DNA from: CALBPI01 sp039821605
GTDB taxonomy: Bacteria; Pseudomonadota; Gammaproteobacteria; Steroidobacterales; Woeseiaceae
Assembly (NCBI GenBank): GCA_039821605.1
Contig: JBCBNV010000002.1
Coordinates: 248,001-312,000, forward strand
DNA length: 64,000 nt
Direction of reading: 5' to 3'
Of the stretch, positions 1-8,359 are shown piece by piece. Numbering within the stretch: the first letter of the stretch is position 1; each line of letters begins with the position of its first letter. The position numbers and the translations under genes were made by a program. A model generated the notes under the pieces. That model saw nothing but the letters and a program-made list of their open reading frames with translations, searched no databases and was not told the DNA's origin.

Positions 1-1
1 G

Positions 2-442
2 ATCGCCTTCGAGCCCGCGCGGCTGCAGCTGGACCTTACGGAGCGCATGCTCATGCGCAGCGCCAACGCCGGGCCGCTCATCGCCCACCTCAAGGCCATG
101 CAGGTGGGCATCCAGATCGACGACTTCGGCTGCGGCTACACCTCGTTGTCGGAGCTGCGGCGCCTGCCACTCGACGCGCTCAAGATCGGGGGTTCGTTCA
201 CACACCGCATTGGCGCAGCATCAGAGGACGAGGCCTTGTGTCGCAGCGTTATCGCGCTCGCGCACGCCTACGGCATGCGCTGCATCGCCGAAGCCGTGGA
301 GCGCTCGGATCAGGTGCAGTTCCTGCGCGAGGCGGGCTGTGACGAGGTGCAGGGCGCACTGTTCGGCGAACCCATGGTGTTCGACGAGCTGCTCGTGTTC
401 CTGCAGCAGTTCACGCTGGGCATCTCTCAGCAGAGTGGTTAA
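2..442 (+). CDS. EAL-domain protein, C-terminal part (5' end outside window)
   Basis: The frame is already open at the window edge and encodes the last 146 residues of a protein whose N-terminus lies upstream. It carries the C-terminal half of an EAL domain, the cyclic-di-GMP phosphodiesterase fold: an LDLTE strand, the metal-binding IDDFGCGYTSL loop, the catalytic lysine in ALKIGGSF, the AEAVE glutamate and a closing EVQGALFGEP. In active EAL enzymes the lysine is normally followed by I-D; here it is I-G, so activity may be reduced. The expected upstream partner domains (GGDEF, PAS or a sensor) cannot be seen. Family assignment is firm; catalytic competence is open. Confidence 0.9.
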   Translation: MAFEPARLQLDLTERMLMRSANAGPLIAHLKAMQVGIQIDDFGCGYTSLSELRRLPLDALKIGGSFTHRIGAASEDEALCRSVIALAHAYGMRCIAEAVERSDQVQFLREAGCDEVQGALFGEPMVFDELLVFLQQFTLGISQQSG

Positions 443-520
443 TTCTCCCCACTACGCCGCGGGCCCGGGGCTGGTACACTGACCGGCACGGACAAAGCGG
501 CTGAGACTGGGGGGGACACC

Positions 521-979
521 ATGCAGGCCGACTCAACCCTGACCGACGGGGTGCCGGCGCAGGCCGACAAGCCGCCGCGGTCGTTCTACGTCATCTCGGC
601 GCTGGCGCTCGTCTGGTACGCCATTGGCGTCACGGCGTTCGTCACCCAGATCACGTCATCGCCGAGCGAGCTCGGCAAAACACCAGAGCAGATCGGCTTC
701 TACGCCGACGTACCGAACTGGGTGCTCACGGCCATGGCCGTGTCCACATTCGGCGGCGTGCTCGCGTGCTTCATGCTCCTCATCCGTAACAAGCAGGCCA
801 TCCCGCTCTTCGCGGTGTCACTCGTGGCCGTGCTCGTCCAGGACGTCTACAACTTTCTGATGGCGGATGCGCTGTCAGTTTTCGGAGCGCAGATGCTTGT
901 GCTGCCAGTACTTGTACTGGGCATTGGCGTCGCCATGCTCGTCTACGCTGTGCGCGCGCTGCGGCGCGGCTGGTTGTAG
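521..979 (+). CDS. Four-helix integral membrane protein, unknown function
   Basis: A 152-residue protein preceded by a G-rich ribosome binding site about 6 bases before the ATG. Four hydrophobic segments fit transmembrane helices at roughly residues 21-42, 67-89, 93-113 and 120-140, with a short polar N-terminus and a basic tail ending RALRRGWL that should be cytoplasmic. The loop between the first two helices is long and polar. I recognise no transporter or enzyme motif. It stands alone between the EAL gene and a convergent small secreted protein, with a GC-rich hairpin just after its stop codon. Coding status is well supported; function is unknown. Confidence 0.75.
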   Translation: MQADSTLTDGVPAQADKPPRSFYVISALALVWYAIGVTAFVTQITSSPSELGKTPEQIGFYADVPNWVLTAMAVSTFGGVLACFMLLIRNKQAIPLFAVSLVAVLVQDVYNFLMADALSVFGAQMLVLPVLVLGIGVAMLVYAVRALRRGWL

Positions 980-986
980 GTGGGTC

Positions 987-1018
987 GGCGGCGGTCCGCA
1001 GGGGGGCGGGCCGCCGCC
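987..1018. terminator. GC-rich hairpin between convergent genes
   Basis: An 11-bp stem (GGCGGCGGTCC against GGGCCGCCGCC, one G-T pair) with a 10-base loop lies between two converging genes. Only a weak T-rich tail follows (ATTCTT on the plus strand), so termination strength is uncertain. Confidence 0.45.
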
Positions 1019-1038
1019 ATTCTTAACAAGCTCCCGAT

Positions 1039-1392
1039 TTAGTCGATGGCCAGCGGTGCCTGGCCGCGACGGCCTTCGCGCCACCAACCCGTTTCGATCG
1101 AGACGCTCGCCTCATCGGCGTCCGTGCCGACTTCGCAAAGCGCGCGGTAGCGTGCCGACTTGTCGGCGGTATCCACTTTGTGGCGTACGGTCAGCCAGAA
1201 CGTGGCGTTGCCGTCCGCCTCAATGTTGCGGATGCGGTTGATTCGCATGTGGCCGTCGCCCAGCTCGGTACGGATCGCGTCCTCACAGGCCTCCAACATA
1301 CGCGCATTGGTGCGCGCTTCTGCGGGGCTGGCTGCGGCCAGCGTCACGGCTGCTGCGGCAGCCACCAGAGTCGTTTTGATCAGTGCGTGCAT
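1039..1392 (-). CDS. Small secreted protein, unknown function
   Basis: A 117-residue protein with a clear signal peptide (MHALIKT followed by an alanine-rich core, likely cleaved after SPAEA). The start at 1392 is chosen because AGGAG sits about seven bases before this ATG; the frame stays open a further 18 codons upstream but without a Shine-Dalgarno sequence. The mature part has two cysteines (in LEACED and YRALCEV) that could form a disulphide, and an acidic middle. The probable location is periplasmic. It is divergent from the LysR-type gene at 1511 with a 118-bp gap, so it is a possible target of that regulator. No family recognised. Confidence 0.7.
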   Translation of the reverse strand: MHALIKTTLVAAAAAVTLAAASPAEARTNARMLEACEDAIRTELGDGHMRINRIRNIEADGNATFWLTVRHKVDTADKSARYRALCEVGTDADEASVSIETGWWREGRRGQAPLAID

Positions 1393-1477
1393 GATGATCT
1401 CCTGGCCCGGTGCGGTTGGGGGGATAGGGGGGTTTGCACCGAGCACAGGAGAAGCCTAGGATTGCGAGGGCGCATAA

Positions 1478-1506
1478 GCAATTTCAAAAACGAAAGTTCA
1501 TATTGC
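1478..1506. promoter_or_regulatory. Candidate LysR-type operator in divergent gap
   Basis: Nested inverted repeats lie just upstream of the LysR-type gene: TTTC-N6-GAAA at 1482-1495 inside wider GCAAT/ATTGC arms. LysR regulators typically bind such imperfect dyads between themselves and a divergent target. The match is by eye only. Confidence 0.3.
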
Positions 1507-1510
1507 AGTA

Positions 1511-2419
1511 ATGCATAACTTCGATTGGGACGACATCCGGGTCTTTTTGGCCATCGTTGAGCACGGCTCGCTGAACCAGGCCGCCCAATACCTGGCCATC
1601 AACCAGAGCACCGTGAGCCGGCGAATCGCCGCGCTCGAGGAGCGGCTGGGCGTCAGCCTGTTCGAACGCAAACGGGGTAGTCGCTGGGCCGTCACGCCGG
1701 CCGGTGAGCAGATGCTCGAGTCGGCCGAGAAGATGAATGACTTCGCGGACGCGATCTCGCGCGATGTGCTCTCGAACAGCATGGATGTTCGCGGGCACGT
1801 GACCGTGACCTTCGCCGAGGTGGGGACCCGTTACATTGCAGCGCCTGCGCTGGGCGAGCTCGCGAAGCAGTATTCAGAGCTTTCGTTGACGTTGATCGTG
1901 GACCCGAACCCACTCAACTTGGCCGCGCGCGAAGCCGATGTCGCCATTCGGATCGGCGATGTGATGCCCGATGACGTCCTGGCCACGCGAATCTGTACGG
2001 CGTCGGTCGCCGTGTACGGAACACCCGGAATGCACGATCGCTTCCGCGCAGGCGAGAAGGGACTGCCCGTCATGACCTGGACGGTCGACGACAAATTCAC
2101 CAACTGGCTGCAGGCCGTGATGCCCGATGCGCGGGTCATGTACCGCTCCAATTCCTCTGTTGCCATTACGGAGATGGCCAGCCGCGGCGCCTGCATCGTG
2201 CCGCTCTCGTGTTTCGAGGGCGATCGCGCCGAAGAGCTCGTGCGCTTTGAGGAGTTTCCGATCATGGCAGGGCCGGGCTTGTGGGTGATCTCGCATGCGG
2301 ATCTGCGCACGACGGCCCGGGTTCGGCTGGTGCGCGACACGCTCGTAGAGCAGCTCATGGAAGAGCGCGATCAGATCGAGGTGGATCCGAACGCGATGCC
2401 GCTACAGCCTGCAGGCTAG
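1511..2419 (+). CDS. LysR family transcriptional regulator
   Basis: 302 residues, the usual LysR length. The N-terminal winged helix-turn-helix is typical: VFLAIVEHGSLNQAAQYL, then NQSTVSRRIAALEERLG and LFERKRG, within residues 5-65. The rest is a periplasmic-binding-protein-like effector domain, with DVAIRIGD near the middle and a conserved-looking GACIVPLSCF late in the protein. The start MHNFDWDDIRVF is the expected distance from the helix-turn-helix. It is divergent from the small secreted protein gene at 1039-1392, the layout in which LysR proteins often control their neighbour. The inducer cannot be told from sequence. Confidence 0.92.
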   Translation: MHNFDWDDIRVFLAIVEHGSLNQAAQYLAINQSTVSRRIAALEERLGVSLFERKRGSRWAVTPAGEQMLESAEKMNDFADAISRDVLSNSMDVRGHVTVTFAEVGTRYIAAPALGELAKQYSELSLTLIVDPNPLNLAAREADVAIRIGDVMPDDVLATRICTASVAVYGTPGMHDRFRAGEKGLPVMTWTVDDKFTNWLQAVMPDARVMYRSNSSVAITEMASRGACIVPLSCFEGDRAEELVRFEEFPIMAGPGLWVISHADLRTTARVRLVRDTLVEQLMEERDQIEVDPNAMPLQPAG

Positions 2420-2507
2420 GCGTGTAACCAAACCGCGCCAGCAGCGCTATAAGTCTTTCGGGGGCTCGCACGCCAAGAGCTCATTACAAGCAAACCGGGA
2501 GACAGTC

Positions 2508-3560
2508 TTGAAACACTTTTTGGCCCTGCTCATGGTATTGGGCGCACAGTCCGTGTTCGCCTCGGACAAACACCCGTTCACCTTTGAGTATCAACAACTA
2601 ACCTATTCCGGGGAGATTATGCAGCCGCAAGGTGCGGCGAAGGGCATGGTCGTCATCATTCCGGGCCACGGGCCGACGGACTTCGTTGAGGGCGCTGAAT
2701 ACCAGGAACTTAGAGCGTTCTTCGTTGCGCAGCAGTACAGCGTGGCCTACTGGGACAAGGCCGGATGCGGGCTCAGTGAAGGCGATTACGACCACAACCA
2801 GTCTATTGAAAGCAGCGCCGAGGAGGCGATTGCTGCCATCGCGGCGATCCAGGGTCTCGGGTTACCTGGGGTTGAGCATCTCGGATTCTGGAGCATCAGT
2901 CGCGGCGGCTGGATCGTGCCCAAGATCTCGGAGTCGTTTGAGGACATGCGGTTCTGGATTTCTGTGAGCGGTACGACGGCGATCGAGAACAGTCGCTACA
3001 TGCTCGAGGCCAACCTGAAAGCCGAGAAGCGCACGCCCGAGCAGGTTGCGCTGTTAATGTCGGAGTGGGACGACTATCAGCGGATTCTCGTGCGCGGCGG
3101 GACGCTCGAAGACTTCAACGCGAGCACTCAGAACCTCATGGCCGATCCCTACTACAACGGCGACAACTTTGTGATGACGGCTGAGATCCTTGCCAACATC
3201 CAGGCGTTCTTTGGTTCCGGGGCGCTCGAATTTGACGACGAGACCAACCAGATCGTGATGTACCCGGACCTGGAGTCGACCCTGCGTCGCTTGTCGATTC
3301 CCGTCATGGCGATCCTGGGTCGACTCGACTCGCAAATCGACTGGCAAGCCACAGGCGCGCTGTACGAGCGCGCCGCGCAGCAGGGCGGTATGCAACTGGC
3401 CACCGTGTACCTCGATAACTGCAATCACGTCATGCAGCGGAGTGTGACCGGTGCGTTGTATGAGGACCTGCCACCCGAGACGCCCGCGTGTGACGGCTAC
3501 TACGGCGCCATGCGGAAGTGGTTCCGTGTGATCGAGGCCGGCCCGACCAATACACCCTGA
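2508..3560 (+). CDS. Secreted alpha/beta hydrolase
   Basis: 350 residues beginning at a TTG with GGGAG about seven bases upstream. A signal peptide (MKHFLALLMVLGAQSVFA) predicts export. The fold is alpha/beta hydrolase: the oxyanion strand VVIIPGHGPTD, the YWDKAGCGLSEGDYDHNQS segment, the nucleophile elbow WSISRGGW, a late acidic turn (GRLDSQIDW) and the catalytic histidine in NCNHVMQ. It resembles the serine hydrolases often annotated as S9-type peptidases or acylesterases; the substrate is unknown. A clear paralogue lies at 5952-7064 on the other strand, sharing the WDK-GxGxSEG and FWxSVSGTTA segments. The two bracket the UbiA/FAD pair. Confidence 0.85.
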   Translation: MKHFLALLMVLGAQSVFASDKHPFTFEYQQLTYSGEIMQPQGAAKGMVVIIPGHGPTDFVEGAEYQELRAFFVAQQYSVAYWDKAGCGLSEGDYDHNQSIESSAEEAIAAIAAIQGLGLPGVEHLGFWSISRGGWIVPKISESFEDMRFWISVSGTTAIENSRYMLEANLKAEKRTPEQVALLMSEWDDYQRILVRGGTLEDFNASTQNLMADPYYNGDNFVMTAEILANIQAFFGSGALEFDDETNQIVMYPDLESTLRRLSIPVMAILGRLDSQIDWQATGALYERAAQQGGMQLATVYLDNCNHVMQRSVTGALYEDLPPETPACDGYYGAMRKWFRVIEAGPTNTP

Positions 3561-3613
3561 CGGCATGGGATCAGCCCGGTGGCGCCGATTGACGCGGCGA
3601 CATCGGGCACGTC

Positions 3614-4645
3614 ATGCTTTCAGCGGCCATGCAAACGCTGGAAGACAGGAATCATCTTGGCGGGACGGCGTCTTCGAGCGGGCGCAGGCCCGGGCTGGAT
3701 CGCGGATCATCGCCGGGCCAATTGAGTGGGCTGACGCGCGCGCAGCCCTGGGTCCAGGCGGCGCGCCCGATTGCCCACCCCATGATCTTCGTGCCGTTGC
3801 TTGCGGGGCAGGCCCTGGCGTTCCAGGGCAGTGGGCAATTCAGCAAGACCGCCTTTCTGTGCGGATTCCTGTTTGGCGTGCTCTACCAGGTGTATTTGCT
3901 CTACACCAACGACCATGCCGACGAGGCCATTGATGCCACCAATGAGCAGCATTGGCTGTCAGGCGGCTCCCGGGTCCTGCCCGAAGGCAGACTGACTGCG
4001 GGTCAGCTGCTCGCTGGCGCGCGCGTCGCGCTGGCCCTGTTAGCCGGGCTGACGCTCTTTCTCGCCGCGGCCGCGAGTCGACCGTTGATGTGGGTCGCGC
4101 TGCTGCTGGCTGTGGCCCTGAGTTGGGCCTACCACCGCAAACCCCTGCAATTGTCGTATCGCGGCCACGGCGAAGTGTTGCAGGGTCTCGGCTGCGGCGT
4201 GTTGCTGCCGTTGATCGGCTACTACCTGCAAGTCGGTGCGCTACAGTCGTTTCCCTGGGCCGCGCTGATTCCGCTGTACCTTGTGTTCCATGCCGGCAAT
4301 CTCGTGACGGCGCTGCCCGATGTCGCGTCCGATAAGGCAGGCGGCAAGCGCACGTTCCCGGTTCGCCACGGTCAGCGGCGTGCTCGGTGGGCAGTCGTTT
4401 GCCTCCTTGGCGTCGCCTACGCCAGTCTTTTCGTCGCGGCGCCGACGTTGTCACCTTTGGTGCTTGCGATCGTCGTTGCGCCCGCCGCGCTGATCCTCGT
4501 CGGCCTCGTCGTGTCCGGACTGGCGAGCCGTGCCGATGTCAGTGAGTTCTCGCGGTGCAAGGCCTTCGTCATCGGCGTGTCGGCGAGCCAGGCCTGGTTT
4601 CTCGGCGCCTGGGTGGGTGCCTTGTTCTTGGCGGGTGGGCCGTGA
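3614..4645 (+). CDS. UbiA-family prenyltransferase
   Basis: An integral membrane aromatic prenyltransferase of 343 residues, or fewer if a later start is used. It has the two aspartate-rich motifs that bind Mg-prenyl diphosphate in this family: NDHADEAID (the NDxxDxxxD type) and DVASDKAGGKRTF (DxxxD). Eight or more hydrophobic segments follow the UbiA pattern. The first ~40 residues are polar and unlike the family, so the true start may be the TTG near 3723, close to the conserved WVQAARP segment. Its stop overlaps the next start (GTGA), so it is translationally coupled to an FAD oxidoreductase. The acceptor could be a quinone ring or another lipid precursor. Confidence 0.85.
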   Translation: MLSAAMQTLEDRNHLGGTASSSGRRPGLDRGSSPGQLSGLTRAQPWVQAARPIAHPMIFVPLLAGQALAFQGSGQFSKTAFLCGFLFGVLYQVYLLYTNDHADEAIDATNEQHWLSGGSRVLPEGRLTAGQLLAGARVALALLAGLTLFLAAAASRPLMWVALLLAVALSWAYHRKPLQLSYRGHGEVLQGLGCGVLLPLIGYYLQVGALQSFPWAALIPLYLVFHAGNLVTALPDVASDKAGGKRTFPVRHGQRRARWAVVCLLGVAYASLFVAAPTLSPLVLAIVVAPAALILVGLVVSGLASRADVSEFSRCKAFVIGVSASQAWFLGAWVGALFLAGGP

Positions 4646-5955
4646 AGGTCGCTGTTGTCGGCAGCGGGATCGCAGGGCTTACGGCCGCCTGGTCGTTGAG
4701 TGCGCGCCATGAGGTGACGGTCTTCGAGAAGAGTTCGAGTCCCGGCATGGACGCGCACTCGCTCGATATTGAGACGCCGGAGGGCGCCGCCCGAGTGGAT
4801 GTGCCGTTACGCGTCTTCTTCGATGGCTTCTATCCCAATCTCACACAGCTCTATCGCTTGCTGGGCATCGAATTCAAACCCGTCAACTACTCGGCATCGT
4901 TTGGCCTGCTCGGCGACCAGACCTACTTCCGATTCGACAACTACCGTGTCGGTCGCTACACGGTGCCGTTCCTCAAGGGCCGCCGCTCGCTGAATCGGAC
5001 CGGGCTTCGCATCGGTCTGGACAATCTGAGGTTCTTCCGGCGACTAGCGTCCGCGCTCGAGCAGGGCATCGAAGATGACGTGACCCTCGAAGACTTTTTG
5101 AGGCGACACAACTACTCGCGGTCGTTCGCCGAAGGTTTTCTTTACCCGGCGTTCGCAGGTATTTGCACCTGCAGCCATGACAGCATCAAGGCGTATCCGG
5201 CGCGCGTCGTGCTCGAGTATCTGAACAGTGACTTGCTGTTGTCGTCCGTGCAGCGTGTGACGCAGGGTACGCAAGCGGTCGTGCAGCGATTGTCATCGCA
5301 GGTCAACGAGATCCGGCTTGGTCACGCGATCACCCAGGTCTTTGAGACCGACGCCGGCGTCGCGGTGCACACGGCGGACAGCCGCGACACCTTCGACCAC
5401 GTTGTCATGGCGACCCAAGCCAATCAGACGGCACGAATCCTGACGCGCGCGTCAGCCGATGAACGCGACACGTTGTCGCGCTTTCGTTACGAGCCCAGTC
5501 GCGTCGTGGTTCATCGAGACGAGCGGCTCGCGCCCCCGGGCGGGGCGTCGGCCTGGGCGCCCGTGAATTTCGTTCTGCCGGACAGGACATCCACGCCGAT
5601 GGCGACGATCTGGCTCAACGCCATTCAGGCCCTGCCAGGGCGCGCGCCCGTGTTCCAGTCGTGGAACCCCGTGGTAGAGCCGGACCCGGCGGTGGTTTTG
5701 GGTGAATCGCATTTCGAAAGACCCGTCGTCAGTGCCGATTCGCTGCGAGGCCTGCAACAGCTCGCAGCACTGCACGCGCAGCCGAACCGGCGCATCTGGT
5801 TTTGCGGCTCCTACGCGAGCCACGGGATTCCGTTGCTTGAGAGTGCGGCGAACTCGGCGCTCCTGGTCGCGGAGCGACTCGGGTGTCCGCGACCCTGGGC
5901 TACCGAGCCTGAGGCGCCCGCGAGCGGGGACCTGGCCAGCGCCGCAAGCACCTAG
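4642..5955 (+). CDS. FAD-dependent amine-oxidase-family oxidoreductase
   Basis: 437 residues from a GTG that overlaps the UbiA stop codon. This start places the dinucleotide-binding motif VAVVGSGIAGLTAAWSL at the very N-terminus, as the family requires; the longer open frame upstream belongs to the UbiA gene. The acidic end of the second strand (VTVFEKSSSPG) and a C-terminal FAD-contact segment (IWFCGSYASHG) are present. The protein resembles phytoene-desaturase/protoporphyrinogen-oxidase-like flavoproteins, which dehydrogenate or isomerise lipophilic substrates. Coupling to a prenyltransferase suggests it acts on the prenylated product, but this is inference. Its TAG overlaps the TAG of the convergent hydrolase gene within one CTAG. 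Confidence 0.85.
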   Translation: MKVAVVGSGIAGLTAAWSLSARHEVTVFEKSSSPGMDAHSLDIETPEGAARVDVPLRVFFDGFYPNLTQLYRLLGIEFKPVNYSASFGLLGDQTYFRFDNYRVGRYTVPFLKGRRSLNRTGLRIGLDNLRFFRRLASALEQGIEDDVTLEDFLRRHNYSRSFAEGFLYPAFAGICTCSHDSIKAYPARVVLEYLNSDLLLSSVQRVTQGTQAVVQRLSSQVNEIRLGHAITQVFETDAGVAVHTADSRDTFDHVVMATQANQTARILTRASADERDTLSRFRYEPSRVVVHRDERLAPPGGASAWAPVNFVLPDRTSTPMATIWLNAIQALPGRAPVFQSWNPVVEPDPAVVLGESHFERPVVSADSLRGLQQLAALHAQPNRRIWFCGSYASHGIPLLESAANSALLVAERLGCPRPWATEPEAPASGDLASAAST

Positions 5956-7064
5956 TCTCGGTCCAGCACGTATTCCTGAAGCCAGGTGAGCTGGGCCTCG
6001 TAGTAGCGGTCTGTCTTCCGGCGCTCGGGCGACGCCGCCATTTCCTTAAGGCTTCCGGTCTCGGACACGTTCAGCGCGTGGTCGGCGTCCGCGAAGCTTT
6101 CGATCTTCAGTGTCGCGTCGGGGTTGGCACCGATGGTGCTGACGTAGAGGTCACGGGTCTTGCGCCAGTTGATGTTGAGGTCCTTCTCGCCGAACAGCGC
6201 CAACACGTCGATATCCAGTGAGGACAGCATGTCGTCGAAGTCCTCGATCCAGACGTAGTCGCACATCTCGTTGTCCGTGTGCGGGCATTCGCCGTCTTTG
6301 CAGCGCATCTGGTTGAGCTCGTACTGCACGCGGTTCGGCCAGGCGCCGCGTTTCTCGAGGATGTACTCGTTCGCGCGGAGTGTCTGCGTGGCTTCCTGAT
6401 ACGCCGCGAAGCTGCCGTTGTTGCGGAAGATCTCGCAGCCCGCGCGCCACTCCGACTCAAGTGTGCGGACCTCTTCCTCGCTGCTGCCCTCATAAGGCAG
6501 ATTGGAGAGCAACAGATAGGTGAAGTTGTCTTCTGCTGTCGTGCCGCTTACCGACACCCAGAACTCGAGCTCGGGGTCTTCGGACAAGGCGATGGGCGCA
6601 ATCCAACCCGCGCGGCTGCCACCCCAGAGCCCGATCTTCTCTGCACCCGGCGCGCCGACCTGACGCAGGTAGGCGACGGCGTCGAGCACCTCCTGTGCGC
6701 TCTCGTGGACGGACTGGTTGATATCGAAGGTGCCTTCGCTGCGCCCGAGACCGGGTTTGTCCCAGAGTGCTGTTGCGATACCCATGTCGTTGAAGCGCTT
6801 GCGCACCGGGCTGTAGGAGATCCAGTTGCGGACATCGGTGTGCCCGTAACTGTGCACGATGATGATGAGCGCCTCGGCGGGTTGGTCGGCGGGGACGTCG
6901 ACGATGCCCGAGAGCTCGAGTCCGCCGGACTCGAATGTGAAGTCGACCGTAGTGCCAGGCGCGAAAACCGTCGCTGTCGCGTCGGTTTCGCCCGCGGTTG
7001 TCGGCGCACAAGCGCAAAGATGGAAGAGGGCCAGACCGATGCTGGCGCGAGTCAGGTAGCGCAT
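5952..7064 (-). CDS. Alpha/beta hydrolase, predicted lipoprotein
   Basis: 370 residues. The start at 7064 is preferred because it gives a short lipoprotein signal (MRYLTRASIGLALFHLCAC with an L-C-A-C lipobox) and is preceded by GAGG; upstream in-frame codons lack both. Hydrolase motifs are LIIIVHSYGHTD, the nucleophile elbow LWGGSRAGW, a late acidic turn (GEKDLNINW) and histidine in DADHALN. It is a paralogue of the product of 2508-3560, with a cysteine-bearing insertion (CKDGECPHTDNEMC) that could be disulphide-bonded. Membrane anchoring separates it from the soluble secreted paralogue. Substrate unknown. It converges on the FAD oxidoreductase gene with the stop codons overlapping. Confidence 0.85.
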   Translation of the reverse strand: MRYLTRASIGLALFHLCACAPTTAGETDATATVFAPGTTVDFTFESGGLELSGIVDVPADQPAEALIIIVHSYGHTDVRNWISYSPVRKRFNDMGIATALWDKPGLGRSEGTFDINQSVHESAQEVLDAVAYLRQVGAPGAEKIGLWGGSRAGWIAPIALSEDPELEFWVSVSGTTAEDNFTYLLLSNLPYEGSSEEEVRTLESEWRAGCEIFRNNGSFAAYQEATQTLRANEYILEKRGAWPNRVQYELNQMRCKDGECPHTDNEMCDYVWIEDFDDMLSSLDIDVLALFGEKDLNINWRKTRDLYVSTIGANPDATLKIESFADADHALNVSETGSLKEMAASPERRKTDRYYEAQLTWLQEYVLDRD

Positions 7065-7223
7065 GGGGATCCTCGAACGAGTACTCGCTTTCGGACCTTG
7101 GATGCCGGCAGGCAGAACATCGTTTAGCGCCACGAGCGCTGAGCGAGTGGCTGGAATAGTCCTGGTGTTCTGAGGCAGCCGCGGCGATCAGAAGTGTGAT
7201 TCCGCTGAGGCTGCGAGAAAGAG

Positions 7224-7300
<77 letters not shown>

Positions 7301-7414
7301 TGTCGCAATCGCGATGCGAGTCTAGCAGGTCCGCCGTGGTGCGGTGCGCAGTCCTGCAAGGCCCTGTTTCTTCGTGCTTTCTCGTGCGCGACGGCGATAA
7401 CTGTCTAAAAAAGC

Positions 7415-7449
7415 TTGACAGCTATTTCAATAAAAAAGTAGTGTATTTA
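7415..7449 (+). promoter_or_regulatory. Candidate promoter and dyad upstream of membrane protein/XRE pair
   Basis: A perfect -35 hexamer TTGACA at 7415-7420 is followed after 18 bases by a weak -10 (TAGTGT) in AT-rich DNA that contrasts with the surroundings. A small dyad TAGT-N6-ACTA overlaps the -10 and could be the site of the XRE protein encoded downstream. Confidence 0.35.
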
Positions 7450-7484
7450 CTATGTTCTATATCCCTGAAGCTCAGGAGCATAGT

Positions 7485-7961
7485 ATGAAAACGCGATTCC
7501 AGGCCTACCTCAGCAAGCTGTTTCGCCAGCCTGTCGTGGAGAAATACCAGACGCCGTCGATCCGGCGCAGCCTCGTGGTGGCGCTGATCATCGTGCAGTT
7601 CCTGGCCGCGGGCTGCTTCATCCTCATCCCCCACGACATCATCTGGCCGTTGTTTCCGGCGTTCATCGCCATGGTCTACCTGCAGGGCATGCTCAACATG
7701 TCCACGCGCGGCATGTTCGAGCTCTCCGATGACCACCTCGACGAGTTCCTCGTCGCCGAACGCGACGCTGCCTACCGCAAGGCCTACTTCTTCGGCTTGC
7801 TCTGGTTACTGTTCGTGCCGCTCGTCGACGGCCTCACGGATCACCTGGAGCTGCGCCGGGTCTACACGCTGGCCTTCATCATGCTGGGCTTTCTCTGGGG
7901 CTTGAGCCTGCCGCGCGTCATCGCGGCCTGGGGCCGCCCGGCAGAGACGGCGGAGGACTAG
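7485..7961 (+). CDS. Small multipass membrane protein paired with XRE regulator
   Basis: 158 residues from the ATG with AGGAG seven bases upstream; an in-frame start 33 bases earlier lacks a binding site. Hydrophobic segments appear near residues 25-46, 50-66, 93-112 and 122-142, separated by the acidic stretch MFELSDDHLDEFLVAERDAAYRKAY, a pattern seen in small membrane proteins encoded beside Cro/C1-type regulators. The stop is three bases before the next ATG, so the two genes form an operon and are probably controlled by that regulator. Biochemical role unknown. Confidence 0.75.
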   Translation: MKTRFQAYLSKLFRQPVVEKYQTPSIRRSLVVALIIVQFLAAGCFILIPHDIIWPLFPAFIAMVYLQGMLNMSTRGMFELSDDHLDEFLVAERDAAYRKAYFFGLLWLLFVPLVDGLTDHLELRRVYTLAFIMLGFLWGLSLPRVIAAWGRPAETAED

Positions 7962-7964
7962 GTC

Positions 7965-8228
7965 ATGCCTCCGAAAAAGTCCGTCAGCTATCACAACCGC
8001 GTACGCCTGGTCCGCACGGAGCGCGGGCTCTCGCGCAAGGCGCTGGCCGAGGCCGTGGACGCCCACCCGCAGACCATCGGCTACATCGAACGCGGTGAAT
8101 ACAACCTCAGCATGGACCTGGCGTTACGGATCTGTGAGGCACTGGGTGTCTCGCTCGACGCATTGTTTTCGATGAAACCGTTTGCGCCGCTCACGAGCGA
8201 ACAGCTCATCGGCGGCGAGCGGTCCTAG
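7965..8228 (+). CDS. XRE (Cro/C1-type) transcriptional regulator
   Basis: 87 residues that are almost entirely one helix-turn-helix of the XRE family: NRVRLVRTERGLSRKALA, then DAHPQTIGYIERGEYNL and ALRICEALGVSLDALF. There is no sensing domain, so it likely acts as a simple dimeric repressor or activator. It directly follows the small membrane protein gene and presumably regulates this two-gene operon. It is not obviously an antitoxin, since its partner is a multipass membrane protein rather than a small toxin. Confidence 0.88.
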   Translation: MPPKKSVSYHNRVRLVRTERGLSRKALAEAVDAHPQTIGYIERGEYNLSMDLALRICEALGVSLDALFSMKPFAPLTSEQLIGGERS

Positions 8229-8359
8229 ACGCTTCAAAAAATTGTCACGAAATTTCTTGCAACCTTTTGGCCGCCCCCGGCATCTACCTATACACAACGC
8301 GAACAAAATTGAGCTCTTTTAACAGCCAGCGGCACAACCCCCCACGGAGCACCGTCGCC

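Noticed and set aside
7965..8228. XRE protein as antitoxin of a toxin-antitoxin pair
   Set aside because: The partner is a multipass membrane protein of 158 residues without toxin features; a regulator/membrane-protein pair is the better reading.
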